NCBI RefSeq assembly: GCF_000829695.1
Contig: NZ_BBNN01000020.1
Span: 124,001 to 188,000 of the forward strand
Length of the DNA stretch: 64,000 bases
Direction: 5' to 3'
Origin: Streptomyces sp. NBRC 110035
Lineage (GTDB): Bacteria > Actinomycetota > Actinomycetes > Streptomycetales > Streptomycetaceae
Each line of letters starts with the position of its first letter. Within the stretch, counting starts at the first letter, position 1. A program made the position numbers and the translations under genes. Positions 34,338-42,054 of the stretch are shown one piece after another. Below the pieces are notes generated by a model. The model made no database searches and was not told the origin of the DNA. It was given only the letters and a program-made list of their open reading frames with translations.

Positions 34338-35287
34338 GCGGCCACCCCCGCCCGGGGTGCAAGGCGGTGGGAGACCAGGTCGGCGCCCAGGTTCAGCACG
34401 ACGGTCAGGATGCCGAACACCACGGCGAGTCCCTGGACGACGGGTACGTCGCGTTCGGCGACGGCGTTCAGCAGGACGGTGCCGAGTCCGGGTATCACGT
34501 ACAGGGCCTCCACGACGATGACGCCGGACAGCAGCCAGTCGATGGTGCGCGCGAGTTGCTGCGTGGCGGGGGCGAGGGCGTTGGGAAGAGCGTGGGCGTA
34601 ACGGACGCGGGCGCCGGAGATGCCGTAGCGGTGGGCTTGAGCCACGTAGGGTGAGGCGAGTGCGTCGATCATGCCGGCGCGCACCAGGCGGGACAGGGAG
34701 CAGACGGGGCGGGCGAGTAGGACGAGCACGGGCAGCACGAGCGCCGCCGGGTGGCCGAGCAGGTCGGTGCCGTAGCCGACGGCGGTCGGCGGCAGCCAGC
34801 GCAGCTGGATCGCGAGGACGGTCACCAGCAGCACGCCGAGGGCGAACTCGGGCACCGCGTACACGGCGAGCGTCGCGGAGCTGATCAGCCGGTCGATGAA
34901 CCCTCCTTCGCGGCGGGCGGCCAGTATGCCGAGCCCGAAGCCGACCGGCACGAGCAGCGCCACGGTGAGGGCGGCCAGCAGCAGGGTGGGGCCGAAGCCG
35001 TCGGCGATGTACTGGCTGACCGGGCGGTCGGAGGCGAGCGACGTGCCGAGGTCACCGCGCAGAAGCCCGGCCGCCCAGTCGGCCAGCCGCTGCCACGCGG
35101 GCTGGTCCAGGTTCATGGCTGCGCGGATGGCCTCGATGCGGGCCGGGTCGGGCTGGTCGCCGGCCAGGGAGACGGCGGCGTCGCCGGGCAGCGCCTCGGT
35201 GAGCGCGAAGACCAGCAGCACCACGGCCACGGTCTGCGCGACGCCGAGGAGCAGCCGCCGGGCGACGAAGGAGCGCAGTCCGCTCAC
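34334..35287 (-). CDS. ABC importer permease (OppB/NikB-like)
   Basis: A 317-residue membrane protein starting VSGLRSFVARRLLLGVAQTV, the standard N-terminal helix of DppB/NikB. It continues with LPGDAAVSLAGDQPDPARIE and the coupling region (YVAQAHRYGISGARVRYAHA, then LPNALAP). I chose GTG 35287 because it overlaps the stop of the lipoprotein gene (GTGA) and matches the family start. Longer frames upstream are out-of-frame reading of that gene. It pairs with the OppC-like permease that follows. Confidence 0.87.
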   Translation of the reverse strand: MSGLRSFVARRLLLGVAQTVAVVLLVFALTEALPGDAAVSLAGDQPDPARIEAIRAAMNLDQPAWQRLADWAAGLLRGDLGTSLASDRPVSQYIADGFGPTLLLAALTVALLVPVGFGLGILAARREGGFIDRLISSATLAVYAVPEFALGVLLVTVLAIQLRWLPPTAVGYGTDLLGHPAALVLPVLVLLARPVCSLSRLVRAGMIDALASPYVAQAHRYGISGARVRYAHALPNALAPATQQLARTIDWLLSGVIVVEALYVIPGLGTVLLNAVAERDVPVVQGLAVVFGILTVVLNLGADLVSHRLAPRAGVAA

Positions 35288-36894
35288 CCGAGCCACACCT
35301 TGTCGAAGCGGGCCCAGTCGAGCGTGTTGGCGGGCGCCTTGGTCTCCACTCCCTTCACACTCCGGGCCGTTCCGATGATCCAGTCCGCGAAGCCCCAGAT
35401 GAGGAAGCCGCCCTCGGCGTAGAGACGCCGCTGCATCCGCTCGTAGACGGCGGTCCGTTCGGTCTTGTCGCGGGTGGACTGGGCCTGCTGGTAGAGGGTG
35501 TCGAAGTCCTTGTGCTGCCACTTGGTGGCGTTGGTGGTGGAGTCGGTGAGCAGGCGCTGGGATATGTGGGCCTCGATGGGCATGGCGCCGGAGCGATAGC
35601 AGCACAGGGTGCCGTTGTCGAGGATGTCGCTCCAGTACGAGTCCTTGCTGCCCATCTTCACGTCGATCGTGACGCCCGCCTTGGCGGCCTGGTCGCGGAA
35701 GATGCTGGCAGACTCGGTGAACCCGGCGGCGACGGCCGAGGTGTCCAGGGTGACCTTCAGTTTCTCGGCGCCGGCCTGCTTGAGCAGGGCGCGGGCCTTG
35801 TCGAGGTCCTGCTCGCGCTGCGGGAGGTCGGCGGCGTAGTACTGGTAGCCCTTGCCGAACAGGTCGTTGCCCACCACGCCCGCGCCGGACAGGGAGCCCT
35901 CGACGAGCTCCTGGCGGTCGGCGATCAGGAAGAACGCCTCGCGCACCCGCTTGTCGTCGAAGGGCGCCCGGTCGGTCTTCATGCAGAACGCCTGCATGGC
36001 ACTGTTGCGCAGCCGCACGATCTCGATCTGCCCCTTGCCCTCGTGGGCGCGGGCGGTGGTGGGGTTGAGCTCGTTGGCGTACTCGACCTGCCCGCCGAGG
36101 AGGGCGTTGACGCGTGCGGACTCGTCGTTGGCGACGACGAACTCGAGCTCGTCGAGCAGCGGGGCGCCGTCCCAGTGGTCGTCGTAGCGGCGGAAGACGG
36201 CCGAGCGGCCGGGGGCGAAGGAGACGAAGCGGAAGGGGCCTGAGCCGATCGGCTTCTTGTCGAAGTCGGCCGATTCACCGGAGTTCTCGGGGACGATGTA
36301 TGCGCCGAACGCGGCCAGGATGTTGGGGAATTCGGCGGTCGGCCGCTTGAGCACGAACTCGATGGTCCGCTCGCCGTCGGCGCGGCTGGCGTCGAGGTCG
36401 ATGGGCTCCAGGGATGCCTTGGCGCGGAACGCCTGCTTGGGGTCGGCGATGCGGCGGTAGCTGTAGAGGACGTCCTCGGCGGTGACCGGCTTCCCGTCGT
36501 GGAAGGTCGCCTTGCGCAGGACGACCTGCCAGCGGTCCAGGGCCTTGTTGGACTCCCACTTCTCCGCTAGACGGGGCTGGGCGGACAGGTCGGGGCCGTA
36601 GTCGGCGAGCTTGTCGAAGAGCGCCTTGGCGCGGGCGACGTCGGCGAAGAGGCTGGACAGGTGCGGGTCGAGGGTCTCGCTGGCGCCGCCGCCCGCGAAC
36701 GCGGCGCGCAGCCGCCCGCCCCGCTTCGGTGTGCCGTCGCCCTTGCTCCCGTCATCGGCGGAGCCGGAGCCGCCGCATCCGGCGAGGGCGATCGCGCCGA
36801 GCGAGGCGGCACCCGTGGCGGCGAGGAAGCCGCGGCGGCGCAGACCCGGGAGGCGGTCCGGGGAGGGGAGATGACGGCTGGATTCGTCGTGCAT
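35284..36894 (-). CDS. Substrate-binding lipoprotein of the peptide/nickel ABC importer (family 5, Tat signal)
   Basis: A 536-residue SBP_bac_5 protein. The N-terminus has a twin-arginine motif (RRRGFLAA), a hydrophobic stretch and lipobox ALAGC, so it is probably folded inside the cell and exported by Tat before lipidation. The mature part has LDPHLSSLFADVARAKALFD, TAEDVLYSYRRIADPKQAF and PIGSGPFRFVSFAPG, as in DppA/NikA. I placed the start at ATG 36894 with GAGGA upstream; the longer frame to 36987 overlaps the methyltransferase. In this operon it should capture the chelator or its metal complex. Sequence alone does not separate peptide, nickel and opine-metallophore binders. Confidence 0.87.
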   Translation of the reverse strand: MHDESSRHLPSPDRLPGLRRRGFLAATGAASLGAIALAGCGGSGSADDGSKGDGTPKRGGRLRAAFAGGGASETLDPHLSSLFADVARAKALFDKLADYGPDLSAQPRLAEKWESNKALDRWQVVLRKATFHDGKPVTAEDVLYSYRRIADPKQAFRAKASLEPIDLDASRADGERTIEFVLKRPTAEFPNILAAFGAYIVPENSGESADFDKKPIGSGPFRFVSFAPGRSAVFRRYDDHWDGAPLLDELEFVVANDESARVNALLGGQVEYANELNPTTARAHEGKGQIEIVRLRNSAMQAFCMKTDRAPFDDKRVREAFFLIADRQELVEGSLSGAGVVGNDLFGKGYQYYAADLPQREQDLDKARALLKQAGAEKLKVTLDTSAVAAGFTESASIFRDQAAKAGVTIDVKMGSKDSYWSDILDNGTLCCYRSGAMPIEAHISQRLLTDSTTNATKWQHKDFDTLYQQAQSTRDKTERTAVYERMQRRLYAEGGFLIWGFADWIIGTARSVKGVETKAPANTLDWARFDKVWLG

Positions 36895-36983
36895 GTGTGT
36901 TTCCTCGGTGTGAGTGGATGTGCCGTTGCGGTGCGGGGGGAGGGGACAGCTTCGGGGCGTCAGGGGCGCAGAGGCGGGCTCGG

Positions 36984-37793
36984 TCAAACGGACTCGGTCA
37001 GGCGTGCCACCACGTGCAGCCGGTCGGCGTCGGCGGTACGGCCGGGGAGCAGGCCCTCGTGCCAGGGCGGCTCGGTGCGCGGGCCCGGGCCGTCATGGAG
37101 CTCCAGGACCTCGAAGCCGTGCGCGGCCAGGAGGTGGCGCAGCTCCTGCGGGAACAGCAGCCGCCACGCGGAACGCTGCTCGACGGGCTCCGACCCGTCG
37201 TTCGCGGTCCACACCCGTGTACGGCACAGGAGTTGGGCCGCACGGTCCACTGTGAGCGTGGTGGTGGACCGGTAGGCGGTGCCCTGCCAGGTGAAGGAGT
37301 TGACGGCGGGTGCGTCCAGCAGGTCGGTACGGCCGAGGGAATACGCGCCGTTGCGCATCTCGCCGACCAGCAGTCCGCCGGGGACCAGCGAGCGGCGGCA
37401 GGAGGCGAGAAAGCCGTCGAGCTGGTCGTTGGTGTGGCAGTACAGCAGGGCGCTGTCCAGGCAGACGATCGCGTCGAAGGCCGCCCGGCCCAGGTCGAAG
37501 CTGTGCAGGTCGGCGTGGACGTACTCGGGTCCGGGGTGGTGGGTGCGGGCGTGGGCGAGCATCGCCTCGGAGAGGTCGGCGCCGGTCACCCTGCGGCCAG
37601 CGCCGTGCAGGTGGGTGGCGTCGCGGCCGGTGCCACAGCCGATGTCCAGCACGCGCGGGCCCGCCCCGTGCCGCCGCAGGCAGTCCTCGGTCCAGCGTCC
37701 GGCGAGCCGGTCGGGGTCGGGGAAGCGGGCCTCGTACAGCTCGGGGTTGTCCGTGAGTAGGTTGTGCGCACTGGCGGTCGTCGTCGAGGTCAT
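36984..37793 (-). CDS. SAM-dependent methyltransferase of the operon
   Basis: A 269-residue class I methyltransferase. Motif I is RVLDIGCGTGRDATHLH, followed by VTGADLSEAMLAHAR (acidic ribose contact) and FDAIVCLDSALLYC. The C-terminal 120 residues form the extra beta-sheet of small-molecule N- or O-methyltransferases. ATG 37793 overlaps the MFS stop by 4 bases. A 90-base gap to the lipoprotein gene is the only appreciable gap inside the operon. It would methylate the chelator or a precursor; the site is unknown. Confidence 0.83.
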   Translation of the reverse strand: MTSTTTASAHNLLTDNPELYEARFPDPDRLAGRWTEDCLRRHGAGPRVLDIGCGTGRDATHLHGAGRRVTGADLSEAMLAHARTHHPGPEYVHADLHSFDLGRAAFDAIVCLDSALLYCHTNDQLDGFLASCRRSLVPGGLLVGEMRNGAYSLGRTDLLDAPAVNSFTWQGTAYRSTTTLTVDRAAQLLCRTRVWTANDGSEPVEQRSAWRLLFPQELRHLLAAHGFEVLELHDGPGPRTEPPWHEGLLPGRTADADRLHVVARLTESV

Positions 37794-39070
37794 GCAGGTG
37801 TCCTTCCTCGGGCGGTCGCGGGGGCGGCGGGCTCCGACGGCGTCGGCAGCGATCCCAGCCGGTGCAGCCACGCCACGCCCAGCGCGGACGCGAGCCCGAA
37901 CAGCGCGCAGCACGCCCACGGCAGCCAGCCCGCGTCGCCCCGCTCCCCGGCGTCCATGGCCCAGCCGACGACGGTGTTGCCGACGGCGGCGGCGATGCCC
38001 GAGACGACGTAGAAGATCCCGAAGTAGGTGCCGGTCAGTTCGGGGCGGCCGAAGCCGGGGATCAGCTCCATGACGAACGGCTGGGCGACCATCACGCCGA
38101 GGTAGAGCAGCAGGGTTCCCGCCAGCACGGGCAGGGCGCGCAGCGCCGCGTCCATCGTGCCGGTCGGCCCACCGGAGCCACCGGCCACCATGGCGGGCGG
38201 CAGGAACGCCAGCGCCATCAGGCCGAGCCCGGTGGAAATCCAGCGTGCCCTGCCCTCTCGCTCCTTCAGGGCGCGGGTGATGCGCAGTTGCAGGGTGAGA
38301 CTGGCGAGGGTGCCGACGAGGAAGACGAGGCCGGCCGCGCCGTCCCAGCCGGTGGCCTGCCGTGCTCCGTCGGGCAGCAGCAGGTACAGCTGGTTCTCCA
38401 GGGTGAACATGCCGACCATGGCGAGCGCGAAGGCGAGGAAGGCCCGGTTGCCGAGGACCTCGCGCCAGTCCGCGAGCACGGTGCCCTTGCTCGGTTCGAC
38501 CTCCCGGGCGGGCAGGACCAGGGCCTGCGCGACGGTGAGGACGGCGAAGATCCCGGCCGCGGTCAGGGCCGACGTGCGGAAGTCCACGAGAAGCAGCGCG
38601 CTGCCCAGCAGCGGCCCGATCAGGGCCCCGGTGGTGGCGAACACGTTGAACAGGGCGAATGCCTCGGCCTTGCGCTCGTCGGCCTCCTGGGCGATGTAGG
38701 CGCGTACGGCGGGGTTGAACAGCGCCCCGGCGAAGCCGCTGAGTACGGAGGCGGCGAGCAGGATGGCCAGGTTGTCGCCGAGCGCGAACAGCGCGAACCC
38801 CAGGGTGCGCAGAGCACAGCCGGCGATGATGACACCGCGCGCGCCGAGCCGGTCGGAGGCCGAGCCGCCGATGATGAACAGGCCCTGCTGGCTGAGGTTG
38901 CGTACGCCGAGCACGACACCGACGACGGCGGCGGACATGCCCAGGTTCTCGGTGAGGTGGGTGGCGAGGTAGGGGATGAGGAGGTAGAAGCCAGTGTTGA
39001 CGCCGAGCTGGTTGACCAGCAGAAGCCGGACCGCGAGCGGGAAGCGGCGCATCTCACGCCACGTCTTCAC
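37790..39070 (-). CDS. MFS exporter of the operon
   Basis: A 426-residue protein with twelve hydrophobic segments. It has a conserved loop after the second segment (GGSASDRLGARGVI) and a long central loop, like drug/metabolite exporters of the MFS. It begins KTWREMRRFPLAVRLLLVNQ from GTG 39070, overlapping the epimerase gene by 17 bases. Being between biosynthetic and uptake genes, it most likely secretes the operon's product, as CntE does for staphylopine in the analogous system. That parallel is by gene content, not sequence. Confidence 0.82.
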   Translation of the reverse strand: MKTWREMRRFPLAVRLLLVNQLGVNTGFYLLIPYLATHLTENLGMSAAVVGVVLGVRNLSQQGLFIIGGSASDRLGARGVIIAGCALRTLGFALFALGDNLAILLAASVLSGFAGALFNPAVRAYIAQEADERKAEAFALFNVFATTGALIGPLLGSALLLVDFRTSALTAAGIFAVLTVAQALVLPAREVEPSKGTVLADWREVLGNRAFLAFALAMVGMFTLENQLYLLLPDGARQATGWDGAAGLVFLVGTLASLTLQLRITRALKEREGRARWISTGLGLMALAFLPPAMVAGGSGGPTGTMDAALRALPVLAGTLLLYLGVMVAQPFVMELIPGFGRPELTGTYFGIFYVVSGIAAAVGNTVVGWAMDAGERGDAGWLPWACCALFGLASALGVAWLHRLGSLPTPSEPAAPATARGRTPA

Positions 39071-40115
39071 GGCGCACCTCCCGCGGCTCGATACCCAGCC
39101 CGGGCAGGGCGCTTGCCCGTACGTAGCCGTCCTCGCCGCCTATGCCGGTCCACGGGTCGTGGGCGAGCAGCAGGTGTCCGTCGAGGTCGGCCCAGCGGGC
39201 GCGGTCGGCGAGGTGGACGGCGGGCGCGAGGCCGAGGCTGCTGGCGGTCAGGCAGCCGAGCATCAGCTCGGTGCCGCTGCCGTCGATCAACTCGGCGATG
39301 CGCAGGGCCGCGTGCACTCCGCCGCACTTGGCGAGCTTGACGTTGACGCCCTGGACGCGTCCGGCCAGCCGGCGCACGTCCTCCAGGTTCACGGCGTCCT
39401 CGTCGGCGATGACCGGCAGCGGTGAGCGCTCGGCCAGGGCACCCAGCGCCTCGGGATCGCCTGGTGCGAAGGGCTGTTCGACTGCCTCGACACCGAGGTC
39501 GGCGAACCGGGGCAGCAGCGCCTCGGCCTGCGCCGTGGTCCAGGCGCCGTTGGGGTCGAGGAGAACCCGGGCTCGGGGCGCGGCGTCGCGGACGACGCGG
39601 ACCCGCTCGACATCGTCCTCCGGATCCGGCAACCCCGCCTTGACTTTGATCACTTCGAAGCCGCTCGCGGCGAGACAGCGGGCCTGCGCCGACGCGTGCG
39701 CGAGGGACGTGATGCCGATGGTGCGGGCCGTCGCGGCGACCGGGGGCTCCGCGGCCCCCAGGAGCCGGTGGACGGGGCTGCCCGCGCGCTTGCCGACGAG
39801 GTCGAGCAGCGCCGCCTCGACTGCGGCCGTCACGGCCGGGGGAATGCCGTCACCGCCCACCTCTTTCGCCCGCAGGGCCTCCAGGGCGTTCTCGGGATCG
39901 GGGAAGCGGGCGAGTTCCGTACCGGCGGCAGCGAAGAGCCCTTCAAGGGTCTCGGCGTCGAGACGGTAATAGAGGCTGGTGACGGCCTCACCGTGCCCGG
40001 TGACGCCTTCGTGTTCGATGGTCAGCCACACGGCTTCGCGGGCAGACATGGTAGAGCGGGAGATGCGCAGCGGCTCGGTGAGATCGAGACGTACGGTGCG
40101 CCGGCTGGCCTTCAC
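39054..40115 (-). CDS. Enolase-superfamily enzyme, dipeptide epimerase-like
   Basis: A 353-residue member of the mandelate racemase/muconate lactonising group. The acid-base Lys pair and metal ligands are all visible: VIKVKAGL (KxK), LLDPNGAW (Asp), VEQPF (Glu), VIADED (Asp) and VNVKLAKCGG (opposite Lys). Near the C-terminus WADLDGHLLL contains the DxD element that in dipeptide epimerases holds the substrate's alpha-ammonium group. It is therefore likely to invert an alpha-carbon in an L,L-dipeptide. The GTG start at 40115 overlaps the PLP-enzyme stop. Muropeptide recycling (L-Ala-D/L-Glu) is the alternative role, but the operon company argues for a made product. Confidence 0.85.
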   Translation of the reverse strand: MKASRRTVRLDLTEPLRISRSTMSAREAVWLTIEHEGVTGHGEAVTSLYYRLDAETLEGLFAAAGTELARFPDPENALEALRAKEVGGDGIPPAVTAAVEAALLDLVGKRAGSPVHRLLGAAEPPVAATARTIGITSLAHASAQARCLAASGFEVIKVKAGLPDPEDDVERVRVVRDAAPRARVLLDPNGAWTTAQAEALLPRFADLGVEAVEQPFAPGDPEALGALAERSPLPVIADEDAVNLEDVRRLAGRVQGVNVKLAKCGGVHAALRIAELIDGSGTELMLGCLTASSLGLAPAVHLADRARWADLDGHLLLAHDPWTGIGGEDGYVRASALPGLGIEPREVRREDVA

Positions 40116-41209
40116 GGGTTCCTTTCCGAAGGGGGGACGGCCTTCAGCGGGTCAGCGACTCGCGTGCACCGCACCCAGTCGGTTGCCTCGGCCGCGTGCG
40201 GATGCGGGATCTCGACGGGCCGGGTGGCCGCCGTGGACGGGTCGAGGCCGTGGGCGGTGGCGAAGTCGTCGTCGTAGACGGTGCCGAGGTAGCGGTGAGG
40301 TCCGTCGGGGAAGATGGTGGCGACTACGGCGCCGGGGTGGACGCGGGCGGCCCAGGCGGCGACGCGGGCGGCGGCTCCGGCACTCCAGCCGCCGCTGACG
40401 AAGCTGCCGCGGGCCAGGCGGCGGCAGCTGTCCACGGCCTCGGCCGGGCCGACCCAGTGGACCTCGTCGTAGGCGTCGTAGGCGACGTTGCGCGGGTGGA
40501 TGCTGCTGCCCAGGCCGCGCATCAGCCGGGGCCGGGCAGGCTGGCCGAAGATCGTGGAGCCGGTGGAGTCGACGCCGATCAGCCGCAGCGCGGGCCAGTG
40601 ACGGCGCAGCGGACCGATGATGCCGGCGCTGTGCCCGCCGGTGCCGACGCTGCACACCAGGATGTCCAGGTGGTCGAGCTGGACGGCGAGTTCGGCGGCC
40701 AGGGAGGCGTAACCGGCGCAGTTGTCGGGGTTGTTGTACTGGTCGGGCCAGTAGGCGCCGGGCAGCACGGCGAGCAGCTCTTGGAGCCGTGCCAGGCGTG
40801 CGGCCTGCCAGCCGCCCTGAGACGCGGGCCGGTCCACGATCTCCAGGCGCACTCCGTGGGAGTGCAGCAACTGCCTCATGGACGGCTCCAGTTCGCTGTC
40901 GCCGACCAGCACGATGGGGTGGCCGAGGGCCTGCCCTGCGAAGGCGAGCCCGATGCCGAGGGTGCCGGAGGTGGACTCCACCACCGGGGCGCCGGGGCGC
41001 AGTTCGCCGCGCTCGCGCGCGCCCACCAGCATGGAAACGGCGGCCCGGGCCTTCATGCCGCCCGCGGCGAGCCCTTCGAGCTTGGCCCAGAAGCCGGGGT
41101 GCGGTTCCGGCAGGCCGGCCGTGATGCGCACGACAGGGGTACGACCGAGCAGGGTGAGCAGCTCCGGGCGGGCGGCGGACCGTATATCGGTTGGGGCGGT
41201 CGCTGTCAC
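40112..41209 (-). CDS. PLP-dependent cysteine synthase-family enzyme
   Basis: A 365-residue fold-type II PLP enzyme. The Schiff-base Lys is in LAAGGMKARAAVSML; ESTSGTLGIGLAFAG replaces the family's SGNTG loop and SVGTGGHSAG binds the phosphate. Relatives join a nucleophile to an activated serine (cysteine, cystathionine or 2,3-diaminopropionate synthases such as SbnA). I chose GTG 41209 because GGAGGCGC precedes it and it overlaps the DUF364 gene stop (GTGA); the longer frame to 41296 has a low-complexity Arg/Pro N-terminus. No SbnB-like partner is present. It probably makes the unusual amino acid used by the ATP-grasp ligase, which is inference. Confidence 0.83.
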   Translation of the reverse strand: MTATAPTDIRSAARPELLTLLGRTPVVRITAGLPEPHPGFWAKLEGLAAGGMKARAAVSMLVGARERGELRPGAPVVESTSGTLGIGLAFAGQALGHPIVLVGDSELEPSMRQLLHSHGVRLEIVDRPASQGGWQAARLARLQELLAVLPGAYWPDQYNNPDNCAGYASLAAELAVQLDHLDILVCSVGTGGHSAGIIGPLRRHWPALRLIGVDSTGSTIFGQPARPRLMRGLGSSIHPRNVAYDAYDEVHWVGPAEAVDSCRRLARGSFVSGGWSAGAAARVAAWAARVHPGAVVATIFPDGPHRYLGTVYDDDFATAHGLDPSTAATRPVEIPHPHAAEATDWVRCTRVADPLKAVPPSERNP

Positions 41210-42054
41210 CGGGCGCCTCCCGGAGTGCCGGCGCGGTAGCGGTGGACGGTTCCGGGGCCGCCGTCCAGCCAGAAGAAGGGGTACGGCTCCGCACACACCG
41301 CGCTCACCCCGTGGCCCAGGAAGCGGGGCAGCACGGCGCTGCCGGTCTGGGCGAACGTCACCAGCTGCTTGCCGCGCCGCAGCGCGTGCTCCCGCAGCGG
41401 CTCGAAGGTCCCGTTGCCCAGCGCCATCCCGGACACCAGCAGTGCGTCACACCGGCCGGCCTCGGCCAGCGCATCGATGACGACCGGCTCGTCCCACTCA
41501 GTGACCCCGCCCTTGAGGTCACACGGAACGTAGCCCAGTCCGCGCGCACGCAGCGCCTCCAGCAGGGAGTTGACCACGCCGACCACGAGCACCGTCGCCC
41601 CCGGCGGCAGGTCGAGCAGCTCGACCACCGCCCGCGCCCGGGCCCGGGACTTCTCCAGCGACGTCCCGGCCGCCAGCGGCACGGGCCGGGCCCCGTTGTC
41701 CGGGGTGTGCGGGGCGACGTGCATCAGGTAGGCGTCGAGGGCGGCCACGCGCACCGGCGGCAGCGGATGCTCCAGCAGCCGGGCCACGTCCGCGCCGACG
41801 CAGTCCTCGACCGCGCTGTCGGGCAGCGCGCCGGGCTCGACTGCGCAACTGCCGACGGCCTCGGCAAGGCGCAGGCTGAGGACCTCGTTGCGGTAGCCGG
41901 TACCGCGCCCGTCGTGCCGTACGGCCTGCCGTGTGGTGAAGGCCACAGCGATCCGCAGGGCGGCCGGATCAGGGCCGAACTCGCCGGCGCGGGCCTGGGC
42001 CACGAGTGCGTCGTACGTCGTCACGCGGGTGGACGCCGAGATGGCGGGGCTCAT
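41206..42054 (-). CDS. DUF364-type (putative heavy-metal chelation, Rossmann-like) protein
   Basis: A 282-residue cytoplasmic protein. The N-terminal half has the DUF4213-like segment RIAVAFTTRQAV and GRGTGYRNEVLSLRLAEAVG. The C-terminal half has a Rossmann-like VVELLDLPPGATVLVVGVVN and LLVSGMALGNGTFEPLREHA, characteristic of the DUF364 family, whose Pfam description mentions heavy-metal chelation. No enzymatic activity is established for stand-alone members as far as I know. It overlaps the ATP-grasp gene (ATGA) and the PLP-enzyme gene (GTGA). Within the operon it could bind metal, act on the product or be a missing biosynthetic step. Confidence 0.75.
   Translation of the reverse strand: MSPAISASTRVTTYDALVAQARAGEFGPDPAALRIAVAFTTRQAVRHDGRGTGYRNEVLSLRLAEAVGSCAVEPGALPDSAVEDCVGADVARLLEHPLPPVRVAALDAYLMHVAPHTPDNGARPVPLAAGTSLEKSRARARAVVELLDLPPGATVLVVGVVNSLLEALRARGLGYVPCDLKGGVTEWDEPVVIDALAEAGRCDALLVSGMALGNGTFEPLREHALRRGKQLVTFAQTGSAVLPRFLGHGVSAVCAEPYPFFWLDGGPGTVHRYRAGTPGGAR

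Noticed and set aside
40152..41294. A 380-codon minus-strand frame overlapping the PLP enzyme
   Set aside because: Arg/Pro-rich composition typical of an out-of-frame shadow; the PLP gene has all its motifs in the other frame.
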